Counted from the first letter of the stretch, positions 27,567 to 34,800 are shown. The stretch: DNA of 64,000 bases from Bryobacterales bacterium (GCA_016716385.1 JADJWL010000012.1:130435-194434), one strand, 5' to 3'. Translations and numbers: made by a program. The notes: generated by a model not told the origin, from the letters alone.

Positions 27567-28538
27567 TTACGGCTGGCGCGGGAAGCAACCCGAGCCGGAG
27601 TGCCGCTTGGCCTTCCATTGCTCTTCGCTGACGGGAGCCTGTCCCTTTTCCACGAGCCTGCGGTTCACGTACGCCATGCACTCTTTCTGCAACGCGGGAT
27701 CGCGCATGCCCGTGCGGCCGTAGTAACGGCTGATCACGAGCGACGGGCCGGCCGCCCTGATCTTCTCCGCGCGCCATTCGTCGGCGATCGTATACAACTC
27801 GGCATTCGCGACCACTTCCTCCGCCAGGTGCGGCGGGATGAAGGTGACACCCTCGCGGTCGCCCACCACGACGTCGCCCGGCATGACGGTCACATCGCCG
27901 ACCTGGATCGGGACGTTGATGCCGGTCATCATGAGGTCGCCGAAAATGCCCGGCCAGGCGCCGCGGTGGTAGAGCGGAAAGCCGTGCGGTTCGATGCCTT
28001 CCTGGTCGCGGATGCCGCCGTTGACCACGAACCCGTTGCCGGTCTTCACGAAGATCGCCAGCGCCAGGTTGTCGCCGACGACAACGCCATCGACCACGCG
28101 GCCGCCGGCCATATCGACCACCAGGACATCGCCCGGCTGCAGCATGTCCATCATGCGCACGTTGTGCTGGGAGAGATCCTTCGCCGCCGCCTCTCCTTCG
28201 ATGACACCGGCCACCTCGGCACGGCCCGGCATGAACTGGCAGGTGAACGCACGGCCCACCAGACCCTTCTCCCGGTTCAGGATCTCGAAGCCCCCGGCCC
28301 ACTGGTGGTGGTAGTTGTGAATCAGCTTCAAGGGACCCCAGGCCGCTTCCTCCGACGTCATCCGGGTGTCCCGAATCCGCTTCAGGATCCCGTCGGAAAT
28401 CTTCGGCCGTCCGTCAGAGAAGCGGTCGCCCTTCCACGTGGGCGTGTACTTGATGAGCTGTTCGCGGCCGAAGCCGTCCAACTGCGCGCTGGCGGTGGCA
28501 GCGCACAGAAGGCCGAGAAGAAGCATCGGGGCTTTCAA
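27567..28538 (-). CDS. RraA-like / HMG aldolase-family protein, secreted
   Basis: The protein has 323 residues with a signal peptide (MLLLGLLCAATASAQ). The central domain has MDMLQPGDVLVVDMAGG, VVGDNLALAI, the metal-site NGGIRDQEGI (Arg-Asp pair) and VMPGDVVVGDREGV. These are typical of the RraA / 4-hydroxy-4-methyl-2-oxoglutarate aldolase fold. The N-terminal 70 residues and the C-terminal extension are longer than in RraA itself (about 160 aa). Export is unusual for this family. It lies in a leftward run behind the 28574-29809 gene (35-bp gap). Whether it is an aldolase or decarboxylase is not decidable here. Confidence 0.75.
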   Translation of the reverse strand: MKAPMLLLGLLCAATASAQLDGFGREQLIKYTPTWKGDRFSDGRPKISDGILKRIRDTRMTSEEAAWGPLKLIHNYHHQWAGGFEILNREKGLVGRAFTCQFMPGRAEVAGVIEGEAAAKDLSQHNVRMMDMLQPGDVLVVDMAGGRVVDGVVVGDNLALAIFVKTGNGFVVNGGIRDQEGIEPHGFPLYHRGAWPGIFGDLMMTGINVPIQVGDVTVMPGDVVVGDREGVTFIPPHLAEEVVANAELYTIADEWRAEKIRAAGPSLVISRYYGRTGMRDPALQKECMAYVNRRLVEKGQAPVSEEQWKAKRHSGSGCFPRQP

Positions 28539-28573
28539 TCGTTTTTCCTCACTTCTGTTTTATGTTGTCACAT

Positions 28574-29809
28574 TCACATGTCGAGGCGCTTGCCCGCCGC
28601 ATCCCACCCCTGCGTGCAGAAGTGCGATGCATCCGGCGTGCGGTAGCGCACCCCGGCCAGCTCCGGCGTCTCGACGCGCCGATGCCCGGCGAGCCGCGAA
28701 TCGAGCGCCAAGTCGAGGATGCCTGCCGTCAGCATAGTCCGTTCCACCGGGTAGGGTGGCTCGCCGTTGGCGAACATCTTCTCGATGTTCTTGATCAGAC
28801 AGCCGAAGTGGTGGCGCTGCCCGAAGCGCTGCAGCTTCAGCAGCACCGACACCGGCTCGGCGCGGCCTTCGACATCCACCGCCGCCAGCCATTCCTCCAC
28901 GAGTCCCGGCATTTGAAACACGGCGCCGGTAAGGCCGTCGTTGTAGTGCACGATAAACACGGCTGGCCGCTTGACCAACTGCCGGATCTCGCCCGGCTTT
29001 CGCGACTCGCTATGCGTCAGCGCGCGGTCGAACAGACGGCGGGCCCAGCCGTTGCCGTCGAGGAAACGCCAGCACGCGTCGTCTTCGAGACACTGCACTG
29101 CCTGCACGCCCGTCTCGCCGCCGCGCCGCCGCTCGACCAGCGCCTGCATCGCTTCCAGACCGTGGTAGCCGTAGGCTTCGAACCCGCCGAACGAAATGAC
29201 GACGGCGTGCTTCTGCGGCTCGCCGTACGGCGTATCGATCGCCGGAACCCGGAACGCCACCGGCACCGACGAGCCCGCCATCAGCGGGAATCCGAGCTCG
29301 CGGGAGATCGCCACCATGCGTTTGGCCTGATACCAGTTGAACGAGAGATGCTTGTCGTTGAACACCGGCACGGTCTGGCCCGTGTCCCGGAAGACGTCGG
29401 TGATCTTGAGAAACATCTCGTAGCGTGGGTACAGCTTCTGGCCTTTGTCGTTCACCGGGTACTCACCGTGCTCCCCGATGAGAAGGATGCCGTCGACGGC
29501 GATGCGGTCCGAGCCGAGGGTGAGCGCGTCGCGCACCGTCCGGAACACGGGCACGCCGTACCGCCGCGCGCGTTCGCGGCTCATGTCGTTGGCCGGCGTC
29601 TGTTCGGTGAAGATCGATACGATCTTCGAGGCGGGGTACGGAGGCTGGTCGTCGTGGTTGTAGCCTTCCAGGTATTTGCCGACGATCACGTCGGCGTGCG
29701 AGAGTTTCCGGTACTCGGTGAGAATAGCGGCGATGCGCCTGCGGGGTCCGGAAGGGGTCTGCGCGAGCGCCGCGGCGGCGGGCGTCAGGAGAAACGCTCT
29801 GCGGTCCAT
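28574..29809 (-). CDS. Tat-signal-type conserved hypothetical protein
   Basis: The protein has 411 residues from ATG 29809. The N-terminus MDRRAFLLTPAAAALAQ has the RR and hydrophobic run of a Tat-like signal. The body contains AAILTEYRKLSHADVIVGKY and GILLIGEHGEYPVNDKGQ, KHLSFNWYQAKRM and AVVISFGGFEAYGYHGLEAM. This reads like an alpha/beta NAD-binding-type fold, similar to Acidobacteria/Planctomycetes proteins of unknown function often near Gfo/Idh oxidoreductases. It heads a leftward group with the RraA-like gene. No function can be given with confidence. Confidence 0.6.
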   Translation of the reverse strand: MDRRAFLLTPAAAALAQTPSGPRRRIAAILTEYRKLSHADVIVGKYLEGYNHDDQPPYPASKIVSIFTEQTPANDMSRERARRYGVPVFRTVRDALTLGSDRIAVDGILLIGEHGEYPVNDKGQKLYPRYEMFLKITDVFRDTGQTVPVFNDKHLSFNWYQAKRMVAISRELGFPLMAGSSVPVAFRVPAIDTPYGEPQKHAVVISFGGFEAYGYHGLEAMQALVERRRGGETGVQAVQCLEDDACWRFLDGNGWARRLFDRALTHSESRKPGEIRQLVKRPAVFIVHYNDGLTGAVFQMPGLVEEWLAAVDVEGRAEPVSVLLKLQRFGQRHHFGCLIKNIEKMFANGEPPYPVERTMLTAGILDLALDSRLAGHRRVETPELAGVRYRTPDASHFCTQGWDAAGKRLDM

Positions 29810-29855
29810 GCGCCCAGTGTAGCCGGGACGGCACACAACAGTTCCACCAGTTGGC

Positions 29856-29954
29856 TTGCGTTGTCTCTTCGGTGAGCTGATCGTCCAGATCCTTCAGAAA
29901 CGAGCGCCATGGCTCAAGGGGCGCGGCCGGACTTGGACATTGTTCAGGCGGCAT
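29856..29954 (-). pseudogene. Remnant of a DUF6036/MNT-like nucleotidyltransferase start
   Basis: A frame from ATG 29954 reads LEPWRSFLKDLDDQLTEE, close to the opening of small Acidobacteria nucleotidyltransferase-like proteins (W-x-x-FL-x-x-LD-x-x-L). It then loses the expected LHC-x-GGFV block and runs into unrelated sequence. I call it an N-terminal remnant; the match is from memory of the family and is short. Confidence 0.3.
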
Positions 29955-30137
29955 GGGTCAGTTGATCCGCAGTCAGCGTTGCACTTCCTGCCGCGTAGCC
30001 GAGTTCCAGGGCGCACGCCCCGATCATGAGATCGCCGAACGTTGAGTGCTTGGCGGAAAGCGATGCGAGAAGCTGGCTGACCGGTGCTTCTCCCGCTCCG
30101 CCGCGATGAGCACGCTGGAGTCGAGCACTAATCCCAT
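29944..30137 (-). pseudogene. vapC-like PIN toxin, broken
   Basis: From ATG 30137 the frame gives MGLVLDSSVLIAAER, a PIN-domain start with the first catalytic Asp. It soon shifts out of frame and stops. The typical PIN C-terminus (FGDLMIGACALELGYA) is found in a different frame at 29960-30040. The internal region of roughly 60-70 codons between them is missing, so the gene is both deleted and frameshifted. The antitoxin-like frame upstream ends over the start (TGGGATTAG), the overlap normal for such operons. Confidence 0.65.
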
Positions 30138-30255
30138 GCGGGCGGCTCGAATGAGTCGCGGCGCGTCGATGACGGACTCGTGATGGTTCGAACGATGTGG
30201 AGTGCGCGCCGGGAGCGTGGTCCGGATCTGTAATCGTCGTGGAAGTCGCCGCCAC
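30128..30255 (-). pseudogene. Phd/VapB-type antitoxin tail remnant
   Basis: The frame ending at TAG 30128-30130 has the tail STRRDSFEPPAWD. This resembles the tail KAQRQPWTPPSWE of the antitoxin at 34731-35030 and overlaps the broken vapC start in the same way. Upstream the frame no longer resembles an antitoxin. Confidence 0.4.
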
Positions 30256-30699
30256 CGGAATTGCTCCTCCTGGAAGACACTACACCCGTTGTGCCAAACC
30301 GCAAAACGAGTTGCAGGACAGGACGCTTTCGCCCCGGCGAAGGTTCCCGCTTCGCAGCAACCCGCTCGGGGTGACGTGTCACCTCATTTTGCAGCCGTCG
30401 TAGACGGCTTTGTCGCTTTTCAGGTTATACGCGGTTACCGGACGGTAACCTGTTGTCCGCACGTAGCTTGCGCGATTCTCACGGCTTCACTCAACACCGC
30501 AAGGTGATATGCGCCGGGAACCTGTTGATTTCACAAGCGGCCTCTTCACGCCGATTCCCGCGAACCTGTTGACTCGGCGTTTGCAAAACGCCTGCGCTGG
30601 CCGGCATTCCCTTGCTTCATCGACCCGAGGCTCCGGGCGTGCCAGGGGCCGCCCGGACGGGGAGCTGTCCCAGAGAGGGAGAGGCAAAGAGGGTGAAGC
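30256..30699. other. Gene-poor stretch with palindromes and short direct repeats
   Basis: No supported gene. It contains a hairpin 30393-30409 (AGCCGTC, loop GTA, GACGGCT) followed by a T-rich run, which could end rightward transcription. There are nested inverted repeats at 30421-30452 (GGTTACCG/CGGTAACC inside CAGGTTA/TAACCTG), and three copies of AACCTGTTG at 30447, 30519 and 30563. The repeats may be binding sites or mobile-element debris. Confidence 0.4.
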
Positions 30700-30728
30700 T
30701 TGTTGACTTATAGCAAAAACGCTATACT
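30700..30728 (+). promoter_or_regulatory. higBA promoter with operator-like palindrome
   Basis: A -35-like TTGTTG (30700-30705) lies 17 bp before TATACT (30723-30728). A perfect inverted repeat TATAGC/GCTATA (30709-30714 and 30721-30726, 6-bp spacer) overlaps the -10 box, 13 bp before the higB ATG. This fits autorepression by the downstream XRE antitoxin. Confidence 0.55.
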
Positions 30729-30741
30729 ATAAGAATCCACG

Positions 30742-31068
30742 ATGAAATGGACCGTCGAGACCCTGAACGCCGTTGTGGATGCGGAGCTTAACGAGCTGCC
30801 CGCCGACATGCGCGCCCGTTTCTACTACACCGCCCAGCTCATCGAGGAGTTTGGCCTGGAGCGGGTCCGGGAGCCGCATGTGAAGCATTTGCGCGGAGCC
30901 CTCTGGGAGATGCGCATGAAGGGCAGGGACGGAATTTCACGGGCCCTCTACGTAACCGCCGTTGGCCGGCGCGTTGTCGTGGTCCGGGTGTTTGTCAAGA
31001 AAACGCAGAAGACGCCAAGCCGCGAAATCGACCTGGCGCTGAAGCGAGCAAAGGAGATTGAGCGATGA
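30742..31068 (+). CDS. higB: HigB-like toxin (Gp49/RelE superfamily)
   Basis: The protein has 108 residues. WTVETLNAVVDAELNELPAD, IEEFGLERVREPHVKHLRG, LWEMRMKGRDGISRALYV and RRVVVVRVFVKKTQKTP form the compact beta-sheet fold of phage-derived Gp49-like/HigB mRNA interferases, including the typical K-T-Q-K-T-P basic end. Such toxins cleave mRNA on the ribosome. It is toxin-first, with its stop overlapping the antitoxin ATG (ATGA), as in higBA operons. Promoter and operator are visible just upstream. Of the toxin genes in this region it is one of few that look intact. Confidence 0.85.
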   Translation: MKWTVETLNAVVDAELNELPADMRARFYYTAQLIEEFGLERVREPHVKHLRGALWEMRMKGRDGISRALYVTAVGRRVVVVRVFVKKTQKTPSREIDLALKRAKEIER

Positions 31069-31376
31069 CCAAAGTGAACGAGCTTCACCGGAAATGGATG
31101 AAGAACAAGGAATACCGCAAGGCCCATGAAGAACTCGCGCCCGAGTTCGCGCTGGCCCGTGCGGTCATCAATGCGCGCGTGACGGCCGGCCTCACGCAGG
31201 AGCAGCTCGCGCAGCGCATGGACACTACGCAATCTGTCATCGCCCGGCTTGAGAGCGGGCGCACACGGCCATCGACGCAGACCCTGGAGCGCCTGGCCGT
31301 TGCCACCGGAACCCGCCTGCACATCAGCTTTGAGCCTGTGCCTATTCCGGCGAAGCCGATCAGCATTCCGGTGTGA
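31065..31376 (+). CDS. higA: HigA-like XRE antitoxin
   Basis: The protein has 103 residues. A helix-turn-helix at about 38-90 (RVTAGLTQEQLAQRMDTTQS then ARLESGRTRPSTQTLERLA) is typical of XRE-type HigA. It should neutralise HigB and repress the palindrome at 30709-30726. It overlaps higB by four bases. The last residues (PIPAKPISIPV) are encoded by the first units of a 21-23-bp repeat related to IS21-type ends (31344-31403). The natural C-terminus may therefore have been altered by an insertion. Confidence 0.85.
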   Translation: MTKVNELHRKWMKNKEYRKAHEELAPEFALARAVINARVTAGLTQEQLAQRMDTTQSVIARLESGRTRPSTQTLERLAVATGTRLHISFEPVPIPAKPISIPV

Positions 31377-31403
31377 AGCCTATCAGGATTCCGGGGCGGG
31401 CAT
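31344..31403. repeat. IS21-end-like tandem repeat, three units
   Basis: Three degenerate units of the form ATTCCGG-GAAGCC-ATCAG start at 31344, 31365 and 31388. They match the five-unit array at 35010-35122. The array begins inside the 3' end of higA and ends where another mobile border (31405) begins. Confidence 0.7.
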
Positions 31404-31404
31404 C

Positions 31405-31499
31405 ATTTCGGGGACAGCACGGGCTCATGAACCGCAGGTTCACCCCCGATCATGAAAATGGGGCGCCGCCGGGGGGCGTGGTTTCGCTACCCCGCAGGT
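31405..31499. repeat. Dispersed repeat A, copy 1
   Basis: It begins ATTTCGGGGACAGC and continues through CCGCAGGTTCACCCCCGATC. It is shared with 41325-41416 with a few small differences. The opening is the same as in repeat B (33665 and 44276), so it is probably one border of a family of non-autonomous elements. Confidence 0.75.
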
Positions 31500-31589
31500 C
31501 GCCGCATAGCATTCGCGTTGAGGGAGGGGATTTTCAAGAGAGTCACCTCAACCTCGAAATTGTCTCCCGTAGGATTTTGGGGCGAGAGT

Positions 31590-31751
31590 CTACTCAACAT
31601 CGTTGAACCCCTCGATCTTCTTGAAGTGCAAACTCGGGTGACCCGGATTCGTACGAAACAGCGCATACGCCCGCCGCGCATCCTGCTGAACCTCGTCCGG
31701 CAGCCCGGAGAGCAACCGCCGGAACTGCCGCGTCGCCCGCGACCGGATCAA
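31590..31751 (-). pseudogene. RelE/ParE-type toxin, C-terminally truncated
   Basis: From TTG 31751, overlapping the antitoxin stop by three bases, the frame reads IRSRATRQFRRLLSGLPDEV then QQDARRAYALFRTNPGHPSL and HFKKIEGFNDVE, then stops after 53 residues. Family members of this type are about 85-90 residues and continue with the beta-strands that bear the catalytic residues. The coding sequence ends exactly where repeat B begins (31541-31598), so an element insertion or a recombination at it removed the second half. It is presumably inactive. Confidence 0.65.
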
Positions 31752-31969
31752 AGAACCTCGTCCAACGGGACGGTCTCGCCTCGCGCACCCTCCGCGAGCG
31801 CCTCGTCCGCCATCCGACGGATCACGTCGCGCTTCGCCGCGAAACGCCGCCGCCACGCCTCCTCATCCGCGATAGTCTCAAGGATCTGCGACGCAATCGC
31901 GTCCTGCTCATCCTGAGGCAGCGCGCCCACCTTTTCCAGAGCCTTATCTAACAACGTCGGCATACCCAT
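31748..31969 (-). CDS. Small antitoxin of a RelE/ParE-type module
   Basis: The protein has 73 residues: MGMPTLLDKALEKVGALPQD, then EQDAIASQILETIADEEAW and RRRFAAKRDVIRRMADEALA. It is helical and acidic, of the type found before RelE/ParE toxins in Acidobacteria and cyanobacteria. Its stop overlaps the toxin's TTG start. The toxin behind it is truncated, so the antitoxin may be free of its usual partner. A nearly identical copy at 33725-34039 is fused to the toxin remnant. Confidence 0.7.
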   Translation of the reverse strand: MGMPTLLDKALEKVGALPQDEQDAIASQILETIADEEAWRRRFAAKRDVIRRMADEALAEGARGETVPLDEVL

Positions 31970-31996
31970 AGCGTATCAGCCTCCCCGATCTTTCCC

Positions 31997-32233
31997 TTGA
32001 CAGCCGGCCCGGAACGCATTTCGGGGAGAGAGCGCATCGTCTGGACCGATCAGGCCAAGGCCGACGTTCGCTCGATCGAGCAGCCCATCGCCATCCAGAT
32101 CCTCAAGACCCTTGGCCGCTACGTCCTCACCGGCGAAGGTGCCACCAAGCAACTCAAGGGCGTCACCCCGCCCATGTTGGACTGCACCCCTTGGCTGCGA
32201 CAGGAAGTTAAGGGGGTTATCGCCGTTCGCTGA
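31997..32233 (+). pseudogene. ParE/RelE-like toxin fragment, copy 1
   Basis: The segment ERIVWTDQAKADVRSIEQPI then LKTLGRYVLTGEGATKQLKG is the N-terminal half of a RelE/ParE toxin. Its usual start is replaced by sequence carrying ATTTCGGGGA (32018-32027), and the second half is replaced by unrelated codons (LDCTPWLRQEVKGVIAVR). It is read on the plus strand, opposite to its neighbours. A second copy lies at 34067-34306. Confidence 0.6.
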
Positions 32234-32301
32234 GTAATGATTGCAGCTTTACGCTTGACGGCGAGGACCTTGCGGAAGATCTGAGAGCGAGAGAAGGGGC
32301 G

Positions 32302-32609
32302 CTAAAGAGAGATCAGTTGAAGGCCAGGGATGCGGTTGAAGTCGCGGGCGTTGCTGGTGCCGATGGCATAACCGAGTTCCAGCGCACAAGCTCCGATCAG
32401 CAGGTCGCCTAACGGCAGATTTCCTGCTCGCCTCCGATGCGGGCGACGATTTCAGCGGTCGAGTCCGTCAACGGATGGATGGGTACGGTGGCCTTCAGAT
32501 CGTCCAGGAACGTCCGGCGGCGATGGCGGATTTCCGGTGTGTTGGCGTGATAGATGCCATGGCCGATCTCAGCGACCGTAACGGCGGATAGAACCACGGG
32601 GGCTTCCCC
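32302..32609 (-). pseudogene. vapC PIN toxin, truncated and frameshifted (copy 1)
   Basis: It is homologous to the complete vapC at 34372-34800. It lacks the N-terminal third, where the duplication boundary at 32609 joins it to a RelE remnant. It has also lost about 13 bp near 32420, so the frame stops after GGEQEICR and the PIN C-terminus (GDLLIGACALELGYAIGT) continues out of frame. Confidence 0.75.
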
Positions 32610-32619
32610 TCCCCCCGAT

Positions 32620-32939
32620 CAAGTTGCGCCAAACCGGACTCGATGCGAGTAAGCTGACGGGTCTGGTCCGGGGTCAGGTCGCCCTGCTCGGCTTTGGTGT
32701 AGGCATACACCATGGAGAACACCGGGTCGCGGCCCGCCCAGCAGGAGATGACACGGAGCCCGCCACGTTTGCCGGCACCGGTGGTGGCCCACCGCACCTT
32801 GTGGAGGCCGCCCGACCCTCGAATCACGGGCCCCTGCTCGGGGCGCAACATCAGCGCGATCTGCAAGCCGGCGATATTGATCGTCGTCGAGATGCCGCCG
32901 AACTGCGGCCGTGAATACCGGCGTCTCGACGAACCGCAT
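32620..32939 (-). pseudogene. RelE-type toxin with one-base frameshift
   Basis: From ATG 32939 the frame gives MRFVETPVFTAAVRRHLDDD then QYRRL. The rest of the toxin (QIALMLRPEQGPVIRGSGGL, KVRWATTGAGKRGGLRVISC, VYAYTKAEQGDLTPDQTRQL) continues in the next frame. One extra base near 32864-32868 explains the break. Otherwise the protein looks like a complete HigB/RelE-type mRNA interferase of about 110 residues. Its 3' end fuses to the vapC fragment at 32609. No antitoxin is visible directly upstream. Confidence 0.75.
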
Positions 32940-33001
32940 TGGCTGCATGATACGCCATTGGCGTAGTCGCGTCCAGTCAGCATCGATTCGTCGTGTTGTC
33001 G

Positions 33002-33127
33002 GTCTAACGCTGGAACTCACCGACTGCCGCCGGGAACGGGCGCTGGCAGCGAAGGTAGCGTCCGAAGAACCCGCCGCATCGAAACCGCAACGCGTGGCGG
33101 CAGTTCGGTGCAGTGATCTGGTTAGCT
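33002..33127 (-). other. Integron attC-like recombination site
   Basis: Read on the minus strand, the site opens with AGCTAAC (R''-like) and closes with GTTAGAC, a perfect GTTRRRY core. The arms CACCGA-A-CTGCCGCC (about 33089-33105) and GGCGGCAG-TCGGTG (33018-33031) pair over 14 bases with a single extrahelical A, the feature that sets strand choice in attC folding. Total length is 126 bp, within the range of 59-base elements. It lies 20 bp after the stop of a minus-strand DUF4440-type gene, which is the gene-attC order of a cassette. No intI is in the window. Confidence 0.65.
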
Positions 33128-33147
33128 GTCCTCATGGCATTGTCTGT

Positions 33148-33642
33148 CTATCTCGCCGGAGGAAAGGATCGGTGAGAGTGAAACACCTTCCACTCTCCGT
33201 TCGTTAGAACAAATACAACTGATTGGGCGAAACGCGTGGACAGAGTTCTGCCGTCGTCCAAAGCCGCAGAAGACGAACCCTCCCCGGTGGCAAGGGCGAC
33301 TGTCGGAGACAGTAACGTGACATGCTGTTCATCAAATTGGTAGCTGACGCTCTGTAATCCTTGAAATCCCTGCTTCGTGGATTCCAACGCCGCCTTGCGC
33401 GTGAGGAAGAGCTTGCCATTCTGAGCAAGCGCTCCCGCGTCGTTCTCCAGCACGAAGCTGAAGACCTTGTCTGGATCGAGCGCTTGCGCAGCACTCTGAA
33501 TCTCTGCCAGTCGAGCCAACACGGCCTCTTGAACATCCGCCGGTGCGGAATTCTTGCTGGACTGACCTTGCGTGACGGCCACGGCACCTATGATTACAAA
33601 CGCCGATGCGAATGCGACGGTCTTTATCTTTCTGGAGTTCAT
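33148..33642 (-). CDS. Secreted SnoaL/NTF2-like (DUF4440-type) protein, gene cassette
   Basis: The protein has 164 residues. A signal peptide (IKTVAFASAFVIIGAVAVTQ) is followed by an NTF2-like cone fold: VLARLAEIQSAAQALDPDKV, FVLENDAGALAQNGKLFLTR, GFQGLQSVSYQFDEQHVTLL, and the ending VVFVLTNGEWKVFHSHRS is typical of DUF4440 proteins. The ATG at 33642 has a good ribosome-binding site (AAAGGAAA). The gene sits between two copies of a toxin-antitoxin duplication and is followed by an attC-like site, so it appears to be an integron cassette. Repeat B lies just upstream and might provide its promoter. The ligand or reaction is unknown. Confidence 0.8.
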   Translation of the reverse strand: MNSRKIKTVAFASAFVIIGAVAVTQGQSSKNSAPADVQEAVLARLAEIQSAAQALDPDKVFSFVLENDAGALAQNGKLFLTRKAALESTKQGFQGLQSVSYQFDEQHVTLLSPTVALATGEGSSSAALDDGRTLSTRFAQSVVFVLTNGEWKVFHSHRSFPPAR

Positions 33643-33664
33643 GTCGTGGTTTCCTTTATTTCGG

Positions 33665-33733
33665 ATTTCGGGGACAGTCACCTCAACCTCGAAATTGTCT
33701 CCCGTAGGATTTTGGGGCGAGAGTCTACTCAAC
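33665..33733. repeat. Dispersed repeat B, copy in the DUF4440 upstream region
   Basis: This 69-bp element starts ATTTCGGGGACAGTCACC and ends GAGAGTCTACTCAAC. A full copy is at 44276-44344 (three or four differences). A copy lacking the first bases is at 31541-31598. Confidence 0.85.
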
Positions 33734-34039
33734 ATCGTTGAACCCCTCGATCTTCTTGAAGTGCAAACTCGGGTGACCCGGATTCGCACGAAACAGCGCA
33801 TACGCCCGCCGCGCATCCTGCTGAACCTCGTCCAACGGGACGGTCTCGCCTCGCGCATCCTCCGCGAGCGCCTCGTCCGCCATCCGACGGATCACGTCGC
33901 GCTTCGCCGCGAAACGCCGCCGCCACGCCTCCTCATCCGCGATAGTCTCAAGGATCTGCGACGCAATCGCGTCCTGCTCATCCTGAGGCAGCGCGCCCAC
34001 CTTTTCCAGAGCCTTCTCTAACAACGTCGGCATACCCAT
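33725..34039 (-). CDS. Antitoxin-toxin fusion created by deletion
   Basis: The protein has 104 residues. The first 70 are the antitoxin seen at 31748-31969 (one conservative change, D to E at residue 8, and G to D at 61). They then run directly into the toxin fragment QQDARRAYALFRANPGHPSL and HFKKIEGFNDVE. Comparison with copy 1 shows a 65-bp deletion between 10-bp direct repeats (AACCTCGTCC on the plus strand). The deletion removes the antitoxin stop and toxin start and joins the frames. The product keeps a whole antitoxin and a non-catalytic piece of toxin. Confidence 0.7.
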   Translation of the reverse strand: MGMPTLLEKALEKVGALPQDEQDAIASQILETIADEEAWRRRFAAKRDVIRRMADEALAEDARGETVPLDEVQQDARRAYALFRANPGHPSLHFKKIEGFNDVE

Positions 34040-34066
34040 AGCGTATCAGCCTCCCCGATCTTTCCC

Positions 34067-34306
34067 TTGACAGCCGGCCCGGAACGCATTTCGGGGAGAG
34101 AGCGCATCGTCTGGACCGATCAGGCCAAGGCCGACGTTCGCTCGATCGAGCAGCCCATCGCCATCCAGATCCTCAAGACCCTTGGCCGCTACGTCCTCAC
34201 CGGCGAAGGTGCCACCAAGCAACTCAAGGGCGTCACCCCGCCCATGTTGGACTGCACCCCTTGGCTGCGACAGGAGTTAAGGGGGTTATCGCCGTTCGCT
34301 GAGTAA
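34067..34306 (+). pseudogene. ParE/RelE-like toxin fragment, copy 2
   Basis: It is the same truncated toxin as 31997-32233 (RERIVWTDQAKADVRSIEQP and onwards). A one-base difference near 34276 changes the last residues to WLRQELRGLSPFAE. It also carries ATTTCGGGGA at 34088-34097 in place of the natural start. Confidence 0.6.
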
Positions 34307-34371
34307 TGATTGCAGCTTTACGCTTGACGGCGAGGACCTTGCGGAAGATCTGAGAGCGAGAGAAGGGGCGG

Positions 34372-34800
34372 CTAAAGAGAGATCAGTTGAAGGCCAGGGA
34401 TGCGGTTGAAGTCGCGGGCGTTGTTGGTGCCGATGGCATAACCGAGTTCCAGCGCACAAGCTCCGATCAGCAGATCGCCTAACGGCAGATGGATGCCCTT
34501 GGCTCCCTGCTCGCCTCCGATGCGGGCGACGATTTCAGCGGTCGAGTCCGTCAACGGATGGATGGGTACGGTGGCCTTCAGATCGTCCAGGAACGTCCGG
34601 CGGCGATGGCGGATTTCCGGTGTGTTGGCGTGATAGATGCCATGGCCGATCTCAGCGACCGTAACGGCGGATAGAACCACGGGGGCTTCCCCGATCACCT
34701 CCTGAACGTCTTCGATGGCTTGTGCTGCGGTCAGTTTGCGTCGCTCGGCGGCGATGAGCACGCTGGAGTCGAGCACTCTTCCCAGGATGGCGGGGTCCAT
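34372..34800 (-). CDS. vapC: VapC-like PIN-domain toxin
   Basis: The protein has 142 residues: RVLDSSVLIAAERRKLTAAQ (first catalytic Asp), VVLSAVTVAEIGHGIYHANT (conserved Glu), PLGDLLIGACALELGYAIGT (the third and fourth acidic region) and NNARDFNRIPGLQLISL. These give a full PIN domain, so it should be an active RNase of the VapC family. Its ATG at 34800 lies within the end of the antitoxin frame. It is the only complete vapC in the 29-35 kb region; copies at 32302 and 29944 are broken. Confidence 0.85.
   Translation of the reverse strand: MDPAILGRVLDSSVLIAAERRKLTAAQAIEDVQEVIGEAPVVLSAVTVAEIGHGIYHANTPEIRHRRRTFLDDLKATVPIHPLTDSTAEIVARIGGEQGAKGIHLPLGDLLIGACALELGYAIGTNNARDFNRIPGLQLISL

Larger units (their letters stand above)
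31541..32609. repeat. Direct duplication, copy 1 (1069 bp)
   Basis: This block is repeated at 33676-34692 with an offset of 2135 bp at the left edge. It carries repeat B, an antitoxin/RelE pair, a ParE fragment and a vapC end. Compared with copy 2 it keeps 65 bp in the antitoxin/toxin junction but lacks about 13 bp within vapC, plus single-base differences. Confidence 0.85.
33676..34692. repeat. Direct duplication, copy 2 (1017 bp)
   Basis: It is the second copy of 31541-32609. It has lost 65 bp between two AACCTCGTCC repeats in the antitoxin/toxin region but keeps the complete vapC. To the right it continues uniquely into the vapC N-terminus and its antitoxin, so this copy is closer to the ancestral arrangement for vapBC. 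Confidence 0.85.

Noticed and set aside
31943..31960. A second attC-like core (ATCTAAC)
   Set aside because: It lies within the antitoxin coding sequence, is altered in copy 2, and has no matching arm or R' core nearby.
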